Part shown: in pieces, positions 1-13,400 of the stretch
How positions within the stretch are numbered: position 1 is the stretch's first letter
Layout: every line of letters begins with the position of its first letter
Assembly: GCA_034638255.1 (NCBI GenBank)
Contig: JAWPGT010000047.1
Span: 122,093-186,092 of the forward strand
From: Coprinus comatus
Taxonomy: Eukaryota > Basidiomycota > Agaricomycetes > Agaricales > Agaricaceae
DNA length: 64,000 nucleotides
Reading direction: 5' to 3'
Program-made: the position numbers and the translations under genes
Notes under the pieces: generated by a model
Database searches by the model: none
What the model was told of the DNA's origin: nothing
The model's input: only the letters and a program-made list of their open reading frames with translations

Positions 1-1008
1 CAATGAGTTGATGCAAACATCCTCATTTTTTTTTCTTCCGATATGTTCATCATGATGATTTTCAAAAATGTCAACTTGGAGAATAACGGCAAGTCAAATT
101 ACATTCCTCCGTAAATCTAATAGAGTTTCCTGAACTACGATATCAATACTAAAATAGAAGTACACACTTGAAACTGGTAGCTCATGACAGACATGCAATA
201 AGACTCAAAGGATAACCAGGGTGCCAAGTCAATTCTGTGAGTGCTCAAGCGCTCAAGTGCGATGCACTGCCTGCCTGCAGGATTCACGTATGTCCTACTA
301 ATACCTTGACAACAGACAATCGTACCACGAGGTTATGTAGGTCAGAGTGTATATCTTAATATGCATCACCGCATCCGCTACATCATCTGTTTTAGGTTGT
401 TAACCGAGACTGAAGCTCAAATGATGACGGTAGCAACACTTGTTTTTCATCAGAGTCATACGAGTTACGACCGCTTGTGTGATGGTATAAGTGTTCTGAA
501 GCTTTCCGCCAAGGATATTGATTTTATGTCCTCATGAACCTGTACACTTTTTTTAAAACGGACAGGAGAGTGAGAATCAGATCTAGAAACGTGGTATGTT
601 ACATGTACATAATGTAGTGAGTAACCATCGACGATAAGTTGAATGATTGATGTAATCATCGATGAGCACACCGTTTACGGGATCAATTAAATATTAATAG
701 GTCGCACATATGGACCTGCCTACACAACTGCCAATCCGTCTCTAACGCAACTCTCCAATTGTCAAGATGTCTACATGTTTCTGTCATAGATAAATAAAGA
801 AATGACAACCGTTTTCTTCCCTTCATTTCTCTCCCCATTTTGGTTCTTTTCGTCTTCGTTCTCTTTCCGTTTCTTTTTTCTCTTTGAATTTGTGAAAGAA
901 GTCTGACCTAGCGTCGACTTTTATTGACGAAATTTATTATATTAGGATATCCACCCACTCTTTCTTTTTATTTTCAATTTCAAGCCTGGGGCTATTTAAT
1001 ATCACAAG
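1..1008. other. Intergenic, left edge
   Basis: No gene recognised. The open frame on the minus strand at 465-671 has no family resemblance or splice support. The stretch from about 810 to 1000 is pyrimidine-rich on the + strand, as is usual for fungal core promoters, and leads into the gene starting at 1009. Confidence 0.5.
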
Positions 1009-3462
1009 ATGTCACCATCAACATCCTCACCAACGTCAAGATCATCAAAAACCACATTTCTTCTAACATACATAACTCTAACTCTTACACTCACTTCTTA
1101 CCTACCCATTGCTTCAGCAAAAATCAATGATTGGTCAAAACCATGTATCTCCGGTGTCTGTTTCTACGATCTTCCATCTTCCTCTTCAGGTTCACGTAGA
1201 GCAACTTCTGATTCTTCCAGTGGTACTTTGAAAATCTGGGGTTCGGAAAACGCTATAACGGATATTACTCCTGCTGCTGGTTGGGAAATTATTGGTTGTT
1301 CAGCAGATAAGAATGCACAGGATATTAGATTGGTTTGTGTTAAAGAAGGATCCGTAGAGTGTGCACATTTGTTTAAGAATGGTGGTGCTGAGGGCAAAGT
1401 TGTTCGTCTTCCTGAAAGTGTAAGAGTTTCTTCTATAACGTTTACATGAATGCTAATATTAAACATTAATTAACATATAGTGTGGCAAAGGTCCATTCGC
1501 ACGTGTAGCCAAATCTTATACTCCAACCGATCAATCACTACCTGCCGATTTGGAAAAGAGGATTGTGAGGAGGGATGGAAAGAAGCCTGAAGTTAGAGGG
1601 TTGAGTTTGGATACGAATTTCGCTGCCAGTGACGTGAAGAAGTGAGTGAAAAGGTTAATCTATAAGTATGTGATGTAACTAACAATGATTGAAAAAGAAC
1701 TGGTAAAATTGGATTCGCCATTATGGGCGCCAATGTGCCAGGAGCAGATGCAAGTTCGCCATCGGAAATGAATGTTTCCAAAGCCAAACGATCACTCCTC
1801 GAAAATCGTACACACAGTCGCGTCTTTTCTCGTGAGGTCATAGAACAGTTACAACAAGCCGCTGGTGAAAAACTTGATGACAGAGGATTCTTTGATTCGG
1901 TCAAAGATTTCGGTAACTCTGTCGTTGATGGTGCCAAGAGTGCTGGAAATGCCATTGTTGATACTGCCAAGAATGCTGGAAGTGCCGTTGTCGATACTGC
2001 CAAAAATGCTGGAAACGCCATCGTTGATACCGCCAAAAACGTCGGTAATACAATCGCTGATACAGGAAAGAAAGTTGTTGATAAAGCCGATGATGTCGTT
2101 GATGGTGCTGTAGATGCAGTTAAAGGTGGTGCTACCAAGGCAGGGGCAGCAATTGGTGGTGCGGTAGATGCTGTGAAGGACACCGTGGGTGATGTTGTCG
2201 AATCCGCAGGAGATTTCGTAGATGGAGCGATAGACAAGGTGGAAGGGCTAAATGATGTCGAAATCAATGAGCAGAAAACATTGGATCCCATTTCGATACA
2301 GAAGACTTTTACCTTGGTCGATGAGACGATCTCGTGTCCACCGATTGAGCAAAGATTGAAGATCGACGTAGACACCAAGGCAGACGCCACCGTTGCACTT
2401 GGTATAGCTGCGACCGGAACTCTGGTACCACCCAAGGTTGAAGAGTTCAAGCTCACTGTGGATATGGATGCCGTGTTAGACGGTGCTATCAACATGAAGG
2501 CCGGTGTAGGAGGAACTATCGACTCCGACAAAATCCAGTTATTTGAAGTTGGTATTCCCGGATTGGACTTCCCAGGTATTCTGACCGTCGGTCCCTCGTT
2601 TGAGATTAGTGCACAGGCAAAGGCAAAACTGGATTTGGATGTCGATATGAAGATTGGTGTTAATTATCAACTCAAGGGTGTTAAATTTGAGTTCCCTAAA
2701 GGTGGTGCGGGAAGCGGTTCGTTCACTCCAGGAGATACGCGTGAGTTACTAAAGCTTGCTTTTATTTGTTAAAATGCTAACAAATGATGTAGCACTGAAA
2801 ATCACCGCCACGCCTTCAGCCAAAGCAACAGGTCGCGTGGAAGCTCACCTCATCCCAGCCCTAAAACTCGGTATTTCAGCTCTCGGTGACATCGTAGAAG
2901 CTGGTGTATTCTTGAATCTCGATGCGTCTGCTTTCATGCAACTGACCTTGGACGCCAGCGCTGGTACAATCGACATTACTCCCCGTGAGGTTGCTATCCA
3001 GAAGATGTATGCCAATGGGGTGATGGTCCCTCGTGGTGTGACAGCATATGGTTCGAGAGCATACGAGATTGAGAAGAGGCAGGATGTTTCATTTGGTGGT
3101 TGTTTTGACGTTGGTGCTGGATTAAGTGTGAACGTTGGTGCTGATGCGGATTTCTTTGGTTTGTTCAATGCCGGAACATCGAAGAGCTTGTTCAAGAAGG
3201 ATTTCGAACTCTTCCAGGTATGTTCTCAATGCATTTAAAAAGATGAGTTTGAGCTGATATCACAATCCCCTCTGATTAGAAATGCTTTGGAGACAATGCG
3301 AAGGCCAAGGCTCGGAGGAGCGTTGTTAACAGAAGCCTCAACTTTAACCAGCTTCAGACCCGTGCTGTCGATTTGCAGTGTATTCCTCCAACGACCGCGG
3401 CCAGCACTCCAGTAGCTGATGAGACAGTCGGTGCAGCATCCATCAAAGAACTGAAAGCTTGA
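1009..3462 (+). CDS. Secreted protein with LEA-like 11-residue repeats
   Basis: Five exons join in frame (1009-1419, 1481-1641, 1698-2740, 2793-3217, 3280-3462; GT-AG introns of 52-62 nt) to give about 740 residues. The N terminus has a hydrophobic stretch ending near ALPIASA-type residues (about 20-37), which reads as a signal peptide, followed by a short Cys-containing region. A dibasic KR lies near residue 160. Residues about 265-330 are a run of 11-residue amphipathic units of the form DTAKNAGNAIV, recalling LEA group 3/4 repeats. The C-terminal half is beta-rich with repeated hydrophobic/Asp alternation and GIPGLDFPGI-type motifs, resembling a domain of unknown function common in secreted basidiomycete proteins (possibly DUF7223, not checked). 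The role is unknown. A surface or wall-associated function is inference from the signal peptide. Confidence 0.8.
1927..2110 (+). repeat. 33-bp coding tandem repeat (11-residue units)
   Basis: Four to five imperfect 33-bp units inside exon 3 of the secreted protein encode DGAKSAGNAIV, DTAKNAGSAVV, DTAKNAGNAIV, DTAKNVGNTIA and a decayed unit. Synonymous differences between units show they are old rather than a recent slippage product. Confidence 0.8.
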
Positions 3463-4289
3463 TCAGAGCGTTGGTTGGTACATGCAGTTATTTCGGACAC
3501 ATAACGACTTTTACCTACCAGTCTCTTAATAATTTCTTGATACTCAGCAAGTGATGTACGGAGGTATACCGCCCAAGTAGTAAATTCATCAGTTGTTCAA
3601 ATATTAATCATATTTAACTCGCCTTTTGTTATCAACACTAAGCTTAACATCGTCCATGATAAATCGATAACCACTGCCGTGTTTTATCCAAGATATAACG
3701 TGATTAATCCATCATCTCACTGGATGTCAGGTTGGGTAGGAGCTGGGGATAGGTACTAGATAGGAACAATCAATTGATAGATGTGATAACACCGCCACCA
3801 ACCCCTCGCGCCGTACACTGACCATTTTCCTCCTCCTTCAAATATAAATGACAACTCACAACTTCTAGTCAAGCAGCACAATCTATATATAGACAGAACT
3901 TTGAATATTGGCGATGTTCTTCCAGCAGAGAGCTCTATGGACGGAGATAGAAGCAAGACTGCTAGTCAACTTTTCGCTTTGCGTAATGAATGAATCTGAA
4001 TGTGTTTTATTATTCTATAATATATACCAACCCTTCCTTTTGTGAGGTGAGAATCCTTAGACATCGTTGAGCCACTAGAACCATTCAAAAAAAAAAATTG
4101 AATATTTCGTGAATGAAAAAAAAAAAACTGGAATGTTAATGATATACTGACGTTCCTTTCCAATTTATAACGAAACATCAGGTGATTAGACCATAGGTGC
4201 AAAAAAAATCACCAGTCTTACCACTGATCTTAAATCCATGAGATCAATACCTATATAGGAATTTGAACTTTCTTTCATAATTTAAATAG
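3463..4289. other. Intergenic
   Basis: No gene supported. It contains two A-runs near 4087 and 4120. Open frames on the minus strand at 3756-3956 and 3966-4202 look like chance. Confidence 0.5.
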
Positions 4290-5062
4290 TAGGCGAAACG
4301 AGTTGAAGAGTTTTAAGGGGACCGGGAAGGATAGAATCTTTAAGATCGCAGAGGAATTCAAAATACTATCACGAAGATGTCTGGATCCATCATAGAAGTC
4401 AAACATGGCAGCAATGATGATTTGGTAGATTTCGATATGAGTGCATCCCATAATATCTTAAGATCTAGAGTCAGCTCAACACATAAAGTGACTTCTTTAA
4501 GCGTGGCGTTTCATGCAGAAAGTCAATAAGGTGCATCAGTTGGTTGATGAAACAGAAGTGTCAGTTCAAATATAATAAACACTTTGAGTGGTGAATGAAT
4601 GAGGCAAGAGTTTGGAGAAATGAGGCACCCAAATCACAGTGTATTTCACCCAATAATGTCAATTCCTCTAGTGATACAACTTGTAAAAAAATACGATCAG
4701 TTCAAGTTCTTCACCATCATATCGGTCCTGCAGAAGTAATTGGTAATTGTCGAAGTTGGGAGTGTATAACCTTTATATATAAGTTTGTTTTGGTGAACGA
4801 GGGAATTGATAACGGAGTGATATTGTGTGAAGACGCGGAGAAAGTTGGAGGATGTGGAGTAATTTTTCTTGACGATTCGCCAGGTTGTTCGTAATCCTCA
4901 ATTTGAGGCCATGTGGGTCTGAGGGTATTGTTGGAAGCCTGTAGGAAGACGTCTGTCCATAATTCTATGTGCATAACGTCCAGCCAATGAAAATGTTGTT
5001 GAGGTTCATTAGCACACGGGTCTGTGGGGGATGTTGATGCCATGTGGGGAATACCCAGGTGA
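4290..5062 (-). pseudogene. F-box/LRR pseudogene with internal deletion
   Basis: Read on the minus strand, the start resembles an F-box region (IELWTDVF, then residues matching W-P-Q-I-E-D-Y-E-Q). The intact gene at 24022-25722 has IPWSQIESYEQLSGL at its equivalent point. About 140 residues between the F-box and that motif are missing. Further left the frame breaks repeatedly, but LRR-like pieces remain (FLQTLASFIHHSKC, FLHETPRLKK) matching FLQTLILFVHRSKC and LLQETPHVREL of the intact gene. It also shares long nucleotide stretches with the pseudogene at 15983-16860. Nothing suggests it is still translated. Confidence 0.7.
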
Positions 5063-5491
5063 TTAAGAACTTGCTTGGACCCCGTTTTTAGCGGACCCCA
5101 GGGACCTCATTCAAGTAAAGCCCTAGTTTCAACTTCAGAGTCGTATCTCTCGTTCTCTCAAATACTAACCATAACATACTTTCAAAATTCCCTTAGAGAG
5201 ACTTACCTTCACTCATGTATGTTAAACACTAAGAGACCTCTTGATGGATCATTACCTTTCTTTTTGTGGGATGCAGAGGTTGCTGAGCTTTCATTATGGC
5301 AGAGATAGCTTGCTAACGTTGCCAGCGACACTTGTATAAGTAAATTCAGTTATGTATACTGTTAGTTTAAATTTGATTAACTTGAGAGAGCATTACACGT
5401 AGTAGAGTCTACAACTGAAGATGACAGAGATATTTTTGGACATGAATGTTAATTGACTAGTAGATGTCACTTGTGTGACTCGTTATTTTCT
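5063..5491. other. Intergenic, upstream of OSBP gene
   Basis: Between the F-box pseudogene and the OSBP start. The open frame at 5075-5308 has no recognisable content. Confidence 0.5.
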
Positions 5492-8400
5492 ATGTCCGAC
5501 CACGACCATCCGCTATACGCAGTGAAGTTGTTAGCAGCGCTTCGCAGTGGTGGGTACTCTTCACAGACAAAAGTCAAATATATCAATCTTTTGTAACCTA
5601 AACCATAGGCGATCCTGCTCTAATACACCCTTTCTTGACTGAAATTGGAAAGGATAGGCGGAACTCTACAGATTCGAGCAAGACTGCATTGGATACTGGG
5701 GCTGCTGCTCTTCACCTCGCAGTGCGTTGTGGAACAGGTAAAGTGTTTGTGTTTGACGTCGTCTTGTCCTGTTCTGACACATTCGATCTTAGTTCAAACA
5801 GTGTCATTATTGTTGTCACACCGCGCTATCTCTCCGAACGGTGTACATCCTCCAGGATCCGGCATCACCCCTCTTCATCTCGCAGCTTCGCTAGGACGGG
5901 TGGATATTGTGAATTTATTACTAGAGCAAGAAGGAATAGACGATACAGTGAGAGATGGAAATGGACGGACGTGTAGAGATGTTGCGAAAGGACATGAAGT
6001 GTTGAAAGCTATTGATGGTAATCTATCTTCCAACCCTCACTAGCAGGTTGAGCTGAACTGGTTTGAACCAACAGACTCCCGTTCCATTCTTAATGCTACC
6101 TACCGATCTCTCCTACGCATATACACACTCTCCGCCTATTCCGAACCCGCCCCTCCTACTCTCATTCAACTTCTCGAATCACCCCGAATCGGTTGGGTCG
6201 ATCTGGCATATCTCGATGACTCATCCGGTTCTTCCCTTCTTCACGAAGCTGCTAAACGAAAGGATCTCAGACTCATTGAACTCGCTATTCGCGCCGGTGC
6301 GGATGTCTTTGTAAGAGATAGAAGAGGAAAGATGGTATATGAAAGTGCTGGAAAGGACGATAAGGTCAAGGTCTTTCTTAGGCAATGTCAGTTATTTCTA
6401 TCATCCCGTCCTTCAGGTTATCTAATTCCCTGTTTCAGTTGCGAACCGCGACAGGACTTTGATCCAGCCCGTTGCACCGACGGCTGAACCACCCTCATTG
6501 AAAGGATACCTCAACAAATACACAAATGTTGCAAGAGGATATGGAACAAGATGGTTTGTACTCAATGGAGGAGTTCTCTCATGTCAGTTTCAACTGTACC
6601 ACATTTCGCTATTTCAATTACTAACACTAAAACTTTTATAGATTATCGACACCAGGAAGACGAGTCACTTGTCAGTCGAGGTTCAGTTCGTATGAACAAC
6701 TGTATAATCAAGACGATCGACAAATACAAGTTTGAAATTCATTCTCTCCCTTCACGTGGTCATACCAGTGTACAGAAATGGTACTTACGAGCAAACCACC
6801 CAGTCGAGGCTTCCAGATGGATTCAAGCTTTATCAAAATGTATAGAATGGTACAAAGAAGATATTCGAAGACCAAGTGTGGATAGTGAAGCAAATGCCAG
6901 TATTAATTCCAATTCATCAAAATATCCGGTAACTGCAGTACGGAAAAGTATGAGGACTAATAGTACTTTTACGGAAGGAGGAGGATCGGTAAATACCACA
7001 TTTTCTGAGACTGTAGCGTCACCACTGGAAGAGGCTGTTGGGAATCTGAATGGAAATGGAAATGATAATAGGGAAGATGTGGAACAGGATGGTGAAGATG
7101 ATGATGATTCTTCTGCGGATTCAACTACTCATCAACCTCCTTATGACTCAAATTTCGAATTACATGCAAATACTACTTCGGCACAATTGGATTTGACAAA
7201 TCAATTGTTGGGAAATTTGGTACTTGGAAGAGGAGGAGGAGGAAATGGAAATGGAAATGACTTATCAACGGAAGGAAAAACTGCGTTACAAGAATCATTA
7301 AAATCTGTTTTGGATTTATTCAATGATTATGTTACGATGGTTAGGGATAGAGAAGAATGGTACAAGAAACAATTGACCAAAGAACGTGCGAGGCAATCTG
7401 TTTGGGAAGAAAGTTTGGCTACTGTTGTTAAAGAAGGAGCGGAATTGGAACAAGAGTTGAGAGCTAGAAGTAGGAAAAGAGGAAGTAGAGTGTTTGGACC
7501 AAGTGTTTCGAATGCTTATGATGGTTTTGGAAGTTTAAGGAGAGGTAGTTCTATTATTAGGAGGGATAGGGAAGGAACGATTACTGCTACAAGTACTTTA
7601 AGAAGCCCTCCTCGTACGGTTCTAGAAACTGAAGAACCAAAGACGCCTACCAGTTCCGAACAACAACAGCCACCGTTAATGATTGAAAGTGGAGCAACTA
7701 CTACCATTCAAGCTGATAATAAGAGAACGAAACCATCCAGGAATAATACCGTGGATACTGTTACAACAACTTCAACAGCGGTTACGGTTGCACCTGCTAA
7801 TTTTGTAGCATCTCCTGAAGGAAAGGTTGCATCAGGAGGTGAAGAAGAAGAAGAGATATATGATACGGATGAAGAAGATGAATTTTTCGATGCTATCGAA
7901 TCGAATAATATACCAAATCTCGTTGTTCCTGTTTCACTCACATCACCAACATTAGAAGATATTCCTTCTTATGTTACTTTGGATCCATATATTGGTTATA
8001 AAGAGTTGAGGAAGAGATTACAACTTACGGATGAGAGACCTCCTACTAGTTTATGGAGTGTTTTGAAACATAGTATTGGAAAGGATTTGACTAGGATTAG
8101 TTTTCCGGTTTTTTTTAATGAACCGACTAGTATGTTGCAGAGGATGGCGGAGGATATGGAATTTTCAGAGTGTTGTGAGTATTAATATTTTGGTTTTTGG
8201 AGTTTGTTATTCGACGCTAATGAATTTTTTTTCGGGGTTTTTGTTTTATTTTAGTGGATACGGCTGCTACACAACGTGATCAATTCAAACGTTTGGCTTT
8301 TGTTGCTGCTTTTGCTATGAGTAATTATTCAAGTACAATTGGAAGAATAGCTAAACCATTCAATCCAATGCTCGTACGTCTCACTTTTTTTTTTAAAAAA

Positions 8401-9814
8401 AAAAACTAATATCATTAATCGCCCCTTTATTTTATTTTAATTTTATTTGTAGAGCGAAACATTCGAATATGTTCGATTGGATAAACAATATCGATACGTC
8501 TCTGAACAAGTTTCACATCATCCTCCTATTTCGGCATGTTGGGCTGAATCTCCATTATGGCATTATTATGGAGAAGTAGATGCTCAAAACAAATTTATGG
8601 GAAAATCGTTTGAAATTAGACCTACGGGTGTAGCTCATACGGATCTTTTGATTCCAGAAGAATGGGTTGGGGTTGAAGATCCAAATCAAATTCCAAATCG
8701 AAATCAAACACTTCTATCGTCTTCTTCTTCTTCATATTCCCATACATCATCAGCCTCAACAGTAAACTCAAATTCTACATCTACATCTACATCCGCTTCG
8801 GCGACTTCTACAAAATATCAAAAAGCACCAGGAGTAAGAGGAAAAGGAAAGGTGATGGAACATTATACATGGAAAAAAGTAACAACGAATGTATCTGGAT
8901 TTATATTGGGTTCACCAACTATAGATCATTATGGTGATATGGTTGTTACGAATCATAGAACTGGAGATCAATGTGTGTTAACGTTTAAACCTAGAGGTTG
9001 GAGAGGGAAAGATGCGTTTGAAATATCTGGAGTTGTGATGGATAAGAATGGGAAAGCTGTTTGGGAAATTGCGGGAAGATGGAATTCTCAATTGATTGGT
9101 AGGAAAATTGAAGATGAGGAAGGGTTTGATGGTAGTGGAGGAGGAGGGAAAGGAAAAGATAGTGGGTTACATCCGGATTTGAGAGTTTCTGGGTCTGGAT
9201 CTGGGTCTGGATCGAGTTTTGGTTTTGGTTTTGGTTCTGGTTCAGGTGGTTCTCAAGGTCAAAGTCAAGATCATCATGGACATACGGAATATATTCTACT
9301 ATGGAAAAATTCTGAAAAACCACCGGGAATGCCGTTCAATTTGACACCATTTGCGATTTCGTTGAATAATTGTCCTAAAGAAACGTTAAGACCTTATTTG
9401 GCTTCTACAGATTGTAGATTAAGACCTGATCAAAGAGCGTTTGAATTGGGGATGTATGATTTGGCTAATACGTTGAAACAGAAACAAGAAGAGAAACAGA
9501 GAGGGATTAGAAAGGAGAGAGAGTTGGGAAGATTGGAACAACATAAACCTAGATGGTTTAGAGCTGAAACGGATGGTGATACTGGTGATAGGGTTTGGGT
9601 TCCTTTGAGAGTTAAGGTTAAAGTCAAAGCTCCGGTGGATGAAGATGAGAATGAGAAAGAAAAAGAGAATGCTCAGGTTGTGGAAGAAGAGAGAGTTGAG
9701 TATTGGGTTGAGAGAGAACGAGTATTTGAAGTTGGTGGAAAGGAAAAAGCGGAATGGAAAGATGTGGATGATATATTTATTGAGGAACCACAAGAGATGA
9801 AGGGGAGGTGGTGA
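5492..9814 (+). CDS. Oxysterol-binding protein, ankyrin-PH-FFAT-ORD type (Osh1/Osh2-like)
   Basis: Eight exons (5492-5549, 5609-5737, 5793-6017, 6075-6386, 6439-6582, 6642-8174, 8255-8373, 8453-9814) join exactly in frame to 1293 residues. Order: ankyrin repeats (about 40-220, for example GITPLHLAASLGRVDIVNLL), PH domain (about 260-362, starting LKGYLNKYTN and ending in an alpha helix with WIQALSKCIEWYKED), a long Ser/Asn-rich linker, an FFAT motif EFFDAIE after acidic residues (about 698), and the ORD from about 759 with the signature EQVSHHPP (about 858). The family transfers sterols or PI4P at ER contact sites; FFAT binds VAP/Scs2, the PH domain binds phosphoinositides, and the ankyrin repeats in yeast Osh1 target the nucleus-vacuole junction. 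The start was chosen because LYAVKLLAALRSGDPA begins the ankyrin region as in the family. Low-complexity Ser/Gly inserts occur inside the ORD (8711-8810 and 9190-9260). Confidence 0.96.
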
Positions 9815-10412
9815 GTTGTTTTTGTGGGGGTTGTAGGCGTTATGTCACTATGTTCTATGTCATTTTGTCGAAATTAGGAAGTGAATGTTTTTGTTTCATT
9901 CTATGTATGTACTGTACGTCTTTTGTGAGTGACTTTGTTTTTTATGGTACAGGATTCTCAAATAGTTTAGAAGTTTCCTATTATCCTCATATATTTCCTT
10001 TTTGTTATTGGTTATGTATAGATACTATCTTTTGTTGTAGATTTCCTCGTTGTTGTTGGACATTCACAAATGAAACTGAGTTGAAATCAAGGTCGTGGTA
10101 TGGGAAAACACTAGGATCGGAGAGTTGAGACACGTCTGCCGCCGTTGAATGTATTCTGCTTTTAAACAATCACATAATAATTGTTAAACGGTTTCCTACA
10201 TATCTTGACTCTGGAACCACTGCTCTCCACACGCTTCCAACCCTCTGAACGTTTGTCTGGAAAAACTCTTACATCATTTTGTAGCTATTTATCATTCTAT
10301 CCACAAACACGACACAAAGTAGGTATATAATATATCTGTCTATCACTCTGCATATTATCCTCTCGAAATTACTATACTAAGCTCTATAAAGATCGTATAC
10401 CATTGCCTAAAT
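9815..10412. other. Intergenic between convergent genes
   Basis: About 600 bases of T-rich 3' flank between the OSBP gene and the convergent BRE4-like copy A. No gene or RNA seen. Confidence 0.5.
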
Positions 10413-13400
10413 TTACACATCCCTCAGTGGTCTTAAATCCGCACTAAGTCTAGGTGTACCAATCTGACTACCTGTCTTCATTTTCATCCCAAGACCTCGT
10501 ATATGATATTGTTCACCAACAATATCTTTCACAGCAATCATTAATCTATCCAATCGATTTACTATATTGCACGCTGTTGATGCGCCAACACAAAACATCC
10601 TATTTGTCCGTGTGCGTTAGATACTTGAATGAAAAACAGTAAAGACTTGAAGGCGATAAAAACAACATACATGTATTGTTCATTTTGTAAAGCATCAAGA
10701 GTGACAGAACGAGGTAATCCATAATCTTCTTCGGATTCTTTATGAATAACATCCAATCCATGAGTCCTCGCCATAAACCTATTCATGAGTGGTGTTGGTG
10801 TGATTTGAGGTAATGGATCTCCTGTTCTCAATGATGATGCTATCATAGCTATATAAGGAGATGAGGGGAGGATATCTGGAAAGTAAGAATATGGATACTC
10901 ACTAATAACAGCTAAAGTATCGCCTTGAAAATCTGGGTCATTGAATCTTGACCTCATGAGGAATGCTCTCGTCCATGAGGGTTCCATGTGTTCGATAACG
11001 GACATCAAATGAGACAATGAATAAGCAATTTCCCTGATAATCTCAATTAATGAATGAGAATAATGGTCTATGAGTTAGGGACGCACAATTGAAGTTCCAT
11101 GATTTTATGGTATCGTTTTGCAGGCCATCGTCCTCTTAACGAAAACTGAATTTCGTCATGTTAGTTCCATGTTCAGTCTAAAGACAGAGTCGCGTACCTC
11201 ATATATAACATTAGTCCTCAAAACGACTGATCTCTTGAGTTTGCTCCTAATTGCAATCAAACTCGTGATAATCTCCTGAATCTCACTTTCATCACGTGTA
11301 TTTGCGAAGGAGAGAATAGAGCAGTAGATAGATCCTAGCTCAGTACACGTTGTTGAAAGTATTCTTCTTTGATAGCTACGGATTGTTGTTGAGGGAGGGA
11401 GGAATGATATAATACTGTTGACAGAAAATTAGTGATGTTGTATGGGTTGGGAAACAGTCAGAACATACAAGGCGGTTGCTACACCAACTGTAACAAGTAC
11501 AAATCGTCTCCAGGCCACCGTAAAGCCAAATGCCGGACCACCAGGGGATGGAATATGCATATTCTGGTAAGAGTATCCAACGACCTATGCCATATTCCTT
11601 CATCAAAGTCGGGTTTTTAACAATTATTCACTGATTTACTTACTAGAATAGCAGTCACAAAGAAAACGAGATTTGTCATAAGTGGGCCAGGCCAGTATAG
11701 TCTTGCGAAACAGAAAAATGGGAAACAAATTCCACAAATGACTGCTAGCCCATACGCGCTCCCTGTTCCAACTCCACACGAGATATACCTAAAATGAATT
11801 TCCATTGATATCAAGAAACAAAAATATAGTATTGAATATGAACGTACCACACAATGATACCCACAACTCCGCCCACAAAGGTGGCTAATATCCGAGCTGT
11901 TAGACCAAAGGTGGTATCCCCCCTGAACCGAGCGAGGGTGAGTTGACCCATGAATCTATGACAATAATGTAAGCAACTCGGGGAAATGATGAAAGAGACA
12001 CAATGCCAGACTCTTACATCGACCAAACGAAGTGATTTGCTACAATGTATCAGCGATGTCAACTTATAATCAATAGAGTGAACTCACAATATGCAAATTG
12101 AACTGAATTTTTCAGAAAAAAGGGCAAACATAGGACCACAGTGAATAATCCTGCCTTCACAGCAAACAACGCATTCCCATGCGCCAGGCCCGAACAAGCA
12201 TAATAAAGAACACTCATGAACCACTCAAATGCATTTCTAGGTGGTAATGCATCTGGATCTCGTCGAAGAGGGATACCAAGATCATCGAGTGTTGGCATAG
12301 GCTGTACTCCTTGAATCACATCGGGATCCTCATCGTCATAATTATTAGTATCTTCCAACACATTCCACTTGTTCCATTTCAGCAAGTTGTTAACGGGTGT
12401 CCATAGCCGTGATCGTTTACGTTCAACTTCGAGTTTGATAATCTCGTCCAGCTATCCAATGATGCGTTTGAGTAACAGAAAAAGTGGCGTTGAATATGTA
12501 GCACTCACCATATTAACGACAGTTTCCGATAACTGAATGAAGTGGTACTGATATACATAACAATGAAAAAGATACCGGTGTGGTGGCAACGCAAAATCTT
12601 GACTTTCTTCCAATTTTTCAAATGCAGGACGATATAAATCTAAAACTTTCAATCTTTGGCAAAAAAAAAAATTAACATATTCAGTGTCTATCAAGTACTA
12701 TACGCTGAAATTGACATACCTTTTATCGTTCTGAAATTCATCCAAAGATTTGGAGACATGAAACCGCAGTCTTTGAACGCCATCTAACACACTTTGCATC
12801 CGATCTTCCTTCTTCGTGTTTAAGATCCAGGATTTGATTCTCGAGGTTTTCGCGGTAGCTAGCCAATCTCTAATTCCCACTAGCCCTTCCTTCGTCGCTC
12901 CTAATAACGGCGTACAGCTATTTAGTCACACTACAATTTAGCCCAAGATATGTCTCAAAATGAAATGAAGTTCTACGTACCATTCTCTCAGGACCTCGAA
13001 CATTTTTTGTGAATGTATGTGGGCAAAAAGGATCATGTAATCTTGTTGCCTCAAGATCCATATATCGCTGCGACTCAAAAACACCTACAGCAAATTCCTT
13101 TTGCCGTCTGCCCGGTGATAAATGCAGTAACGAATTGTGTAACAAATGCTGGTGGTGGTGGTAGTGATGGTGATGATGTTGATGTGAGTGTGGGTGAAAA
13201 TAAGTATGATGTTGGGTTGGTGGAGAACTAGGTGTTCTTGTCCGTGACCCTGATCTTGACGTTCTACGTGATTGGGATTGTGGAGACCGTACGAGTTGGC
13301 GATGTCGTGATGGTACAGGAGATGTGGAATGGATATCGTCTAAATCGTCATTATCTATCATCTCCATTGGTATTTCCCTAGCATTGCCCTCTGTATTGAT

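Noticed and set aside
1593..2531. 312-codon minus-strand frame opposite the secreted protein
   Set aside because: It is the reverse shadow of the repeat-rich exon; its Ser/Thr/Ala-rich text mirrors the GCC/GTT codons of the real gene.
8991..9793. Minus-strand frames of 110, 124 and 65 codons opposite the OSBP ORD
   Set aside because: They are antisense of well-supported coding sequence with Phe/Leu/Asn-rich random-like text.
13013..13231. Gly/Asp-rich plus-strand frame inside BRE4-like copy A
   Set aside because: It is the antisense of the poly-His codons of the minus-strand gene.
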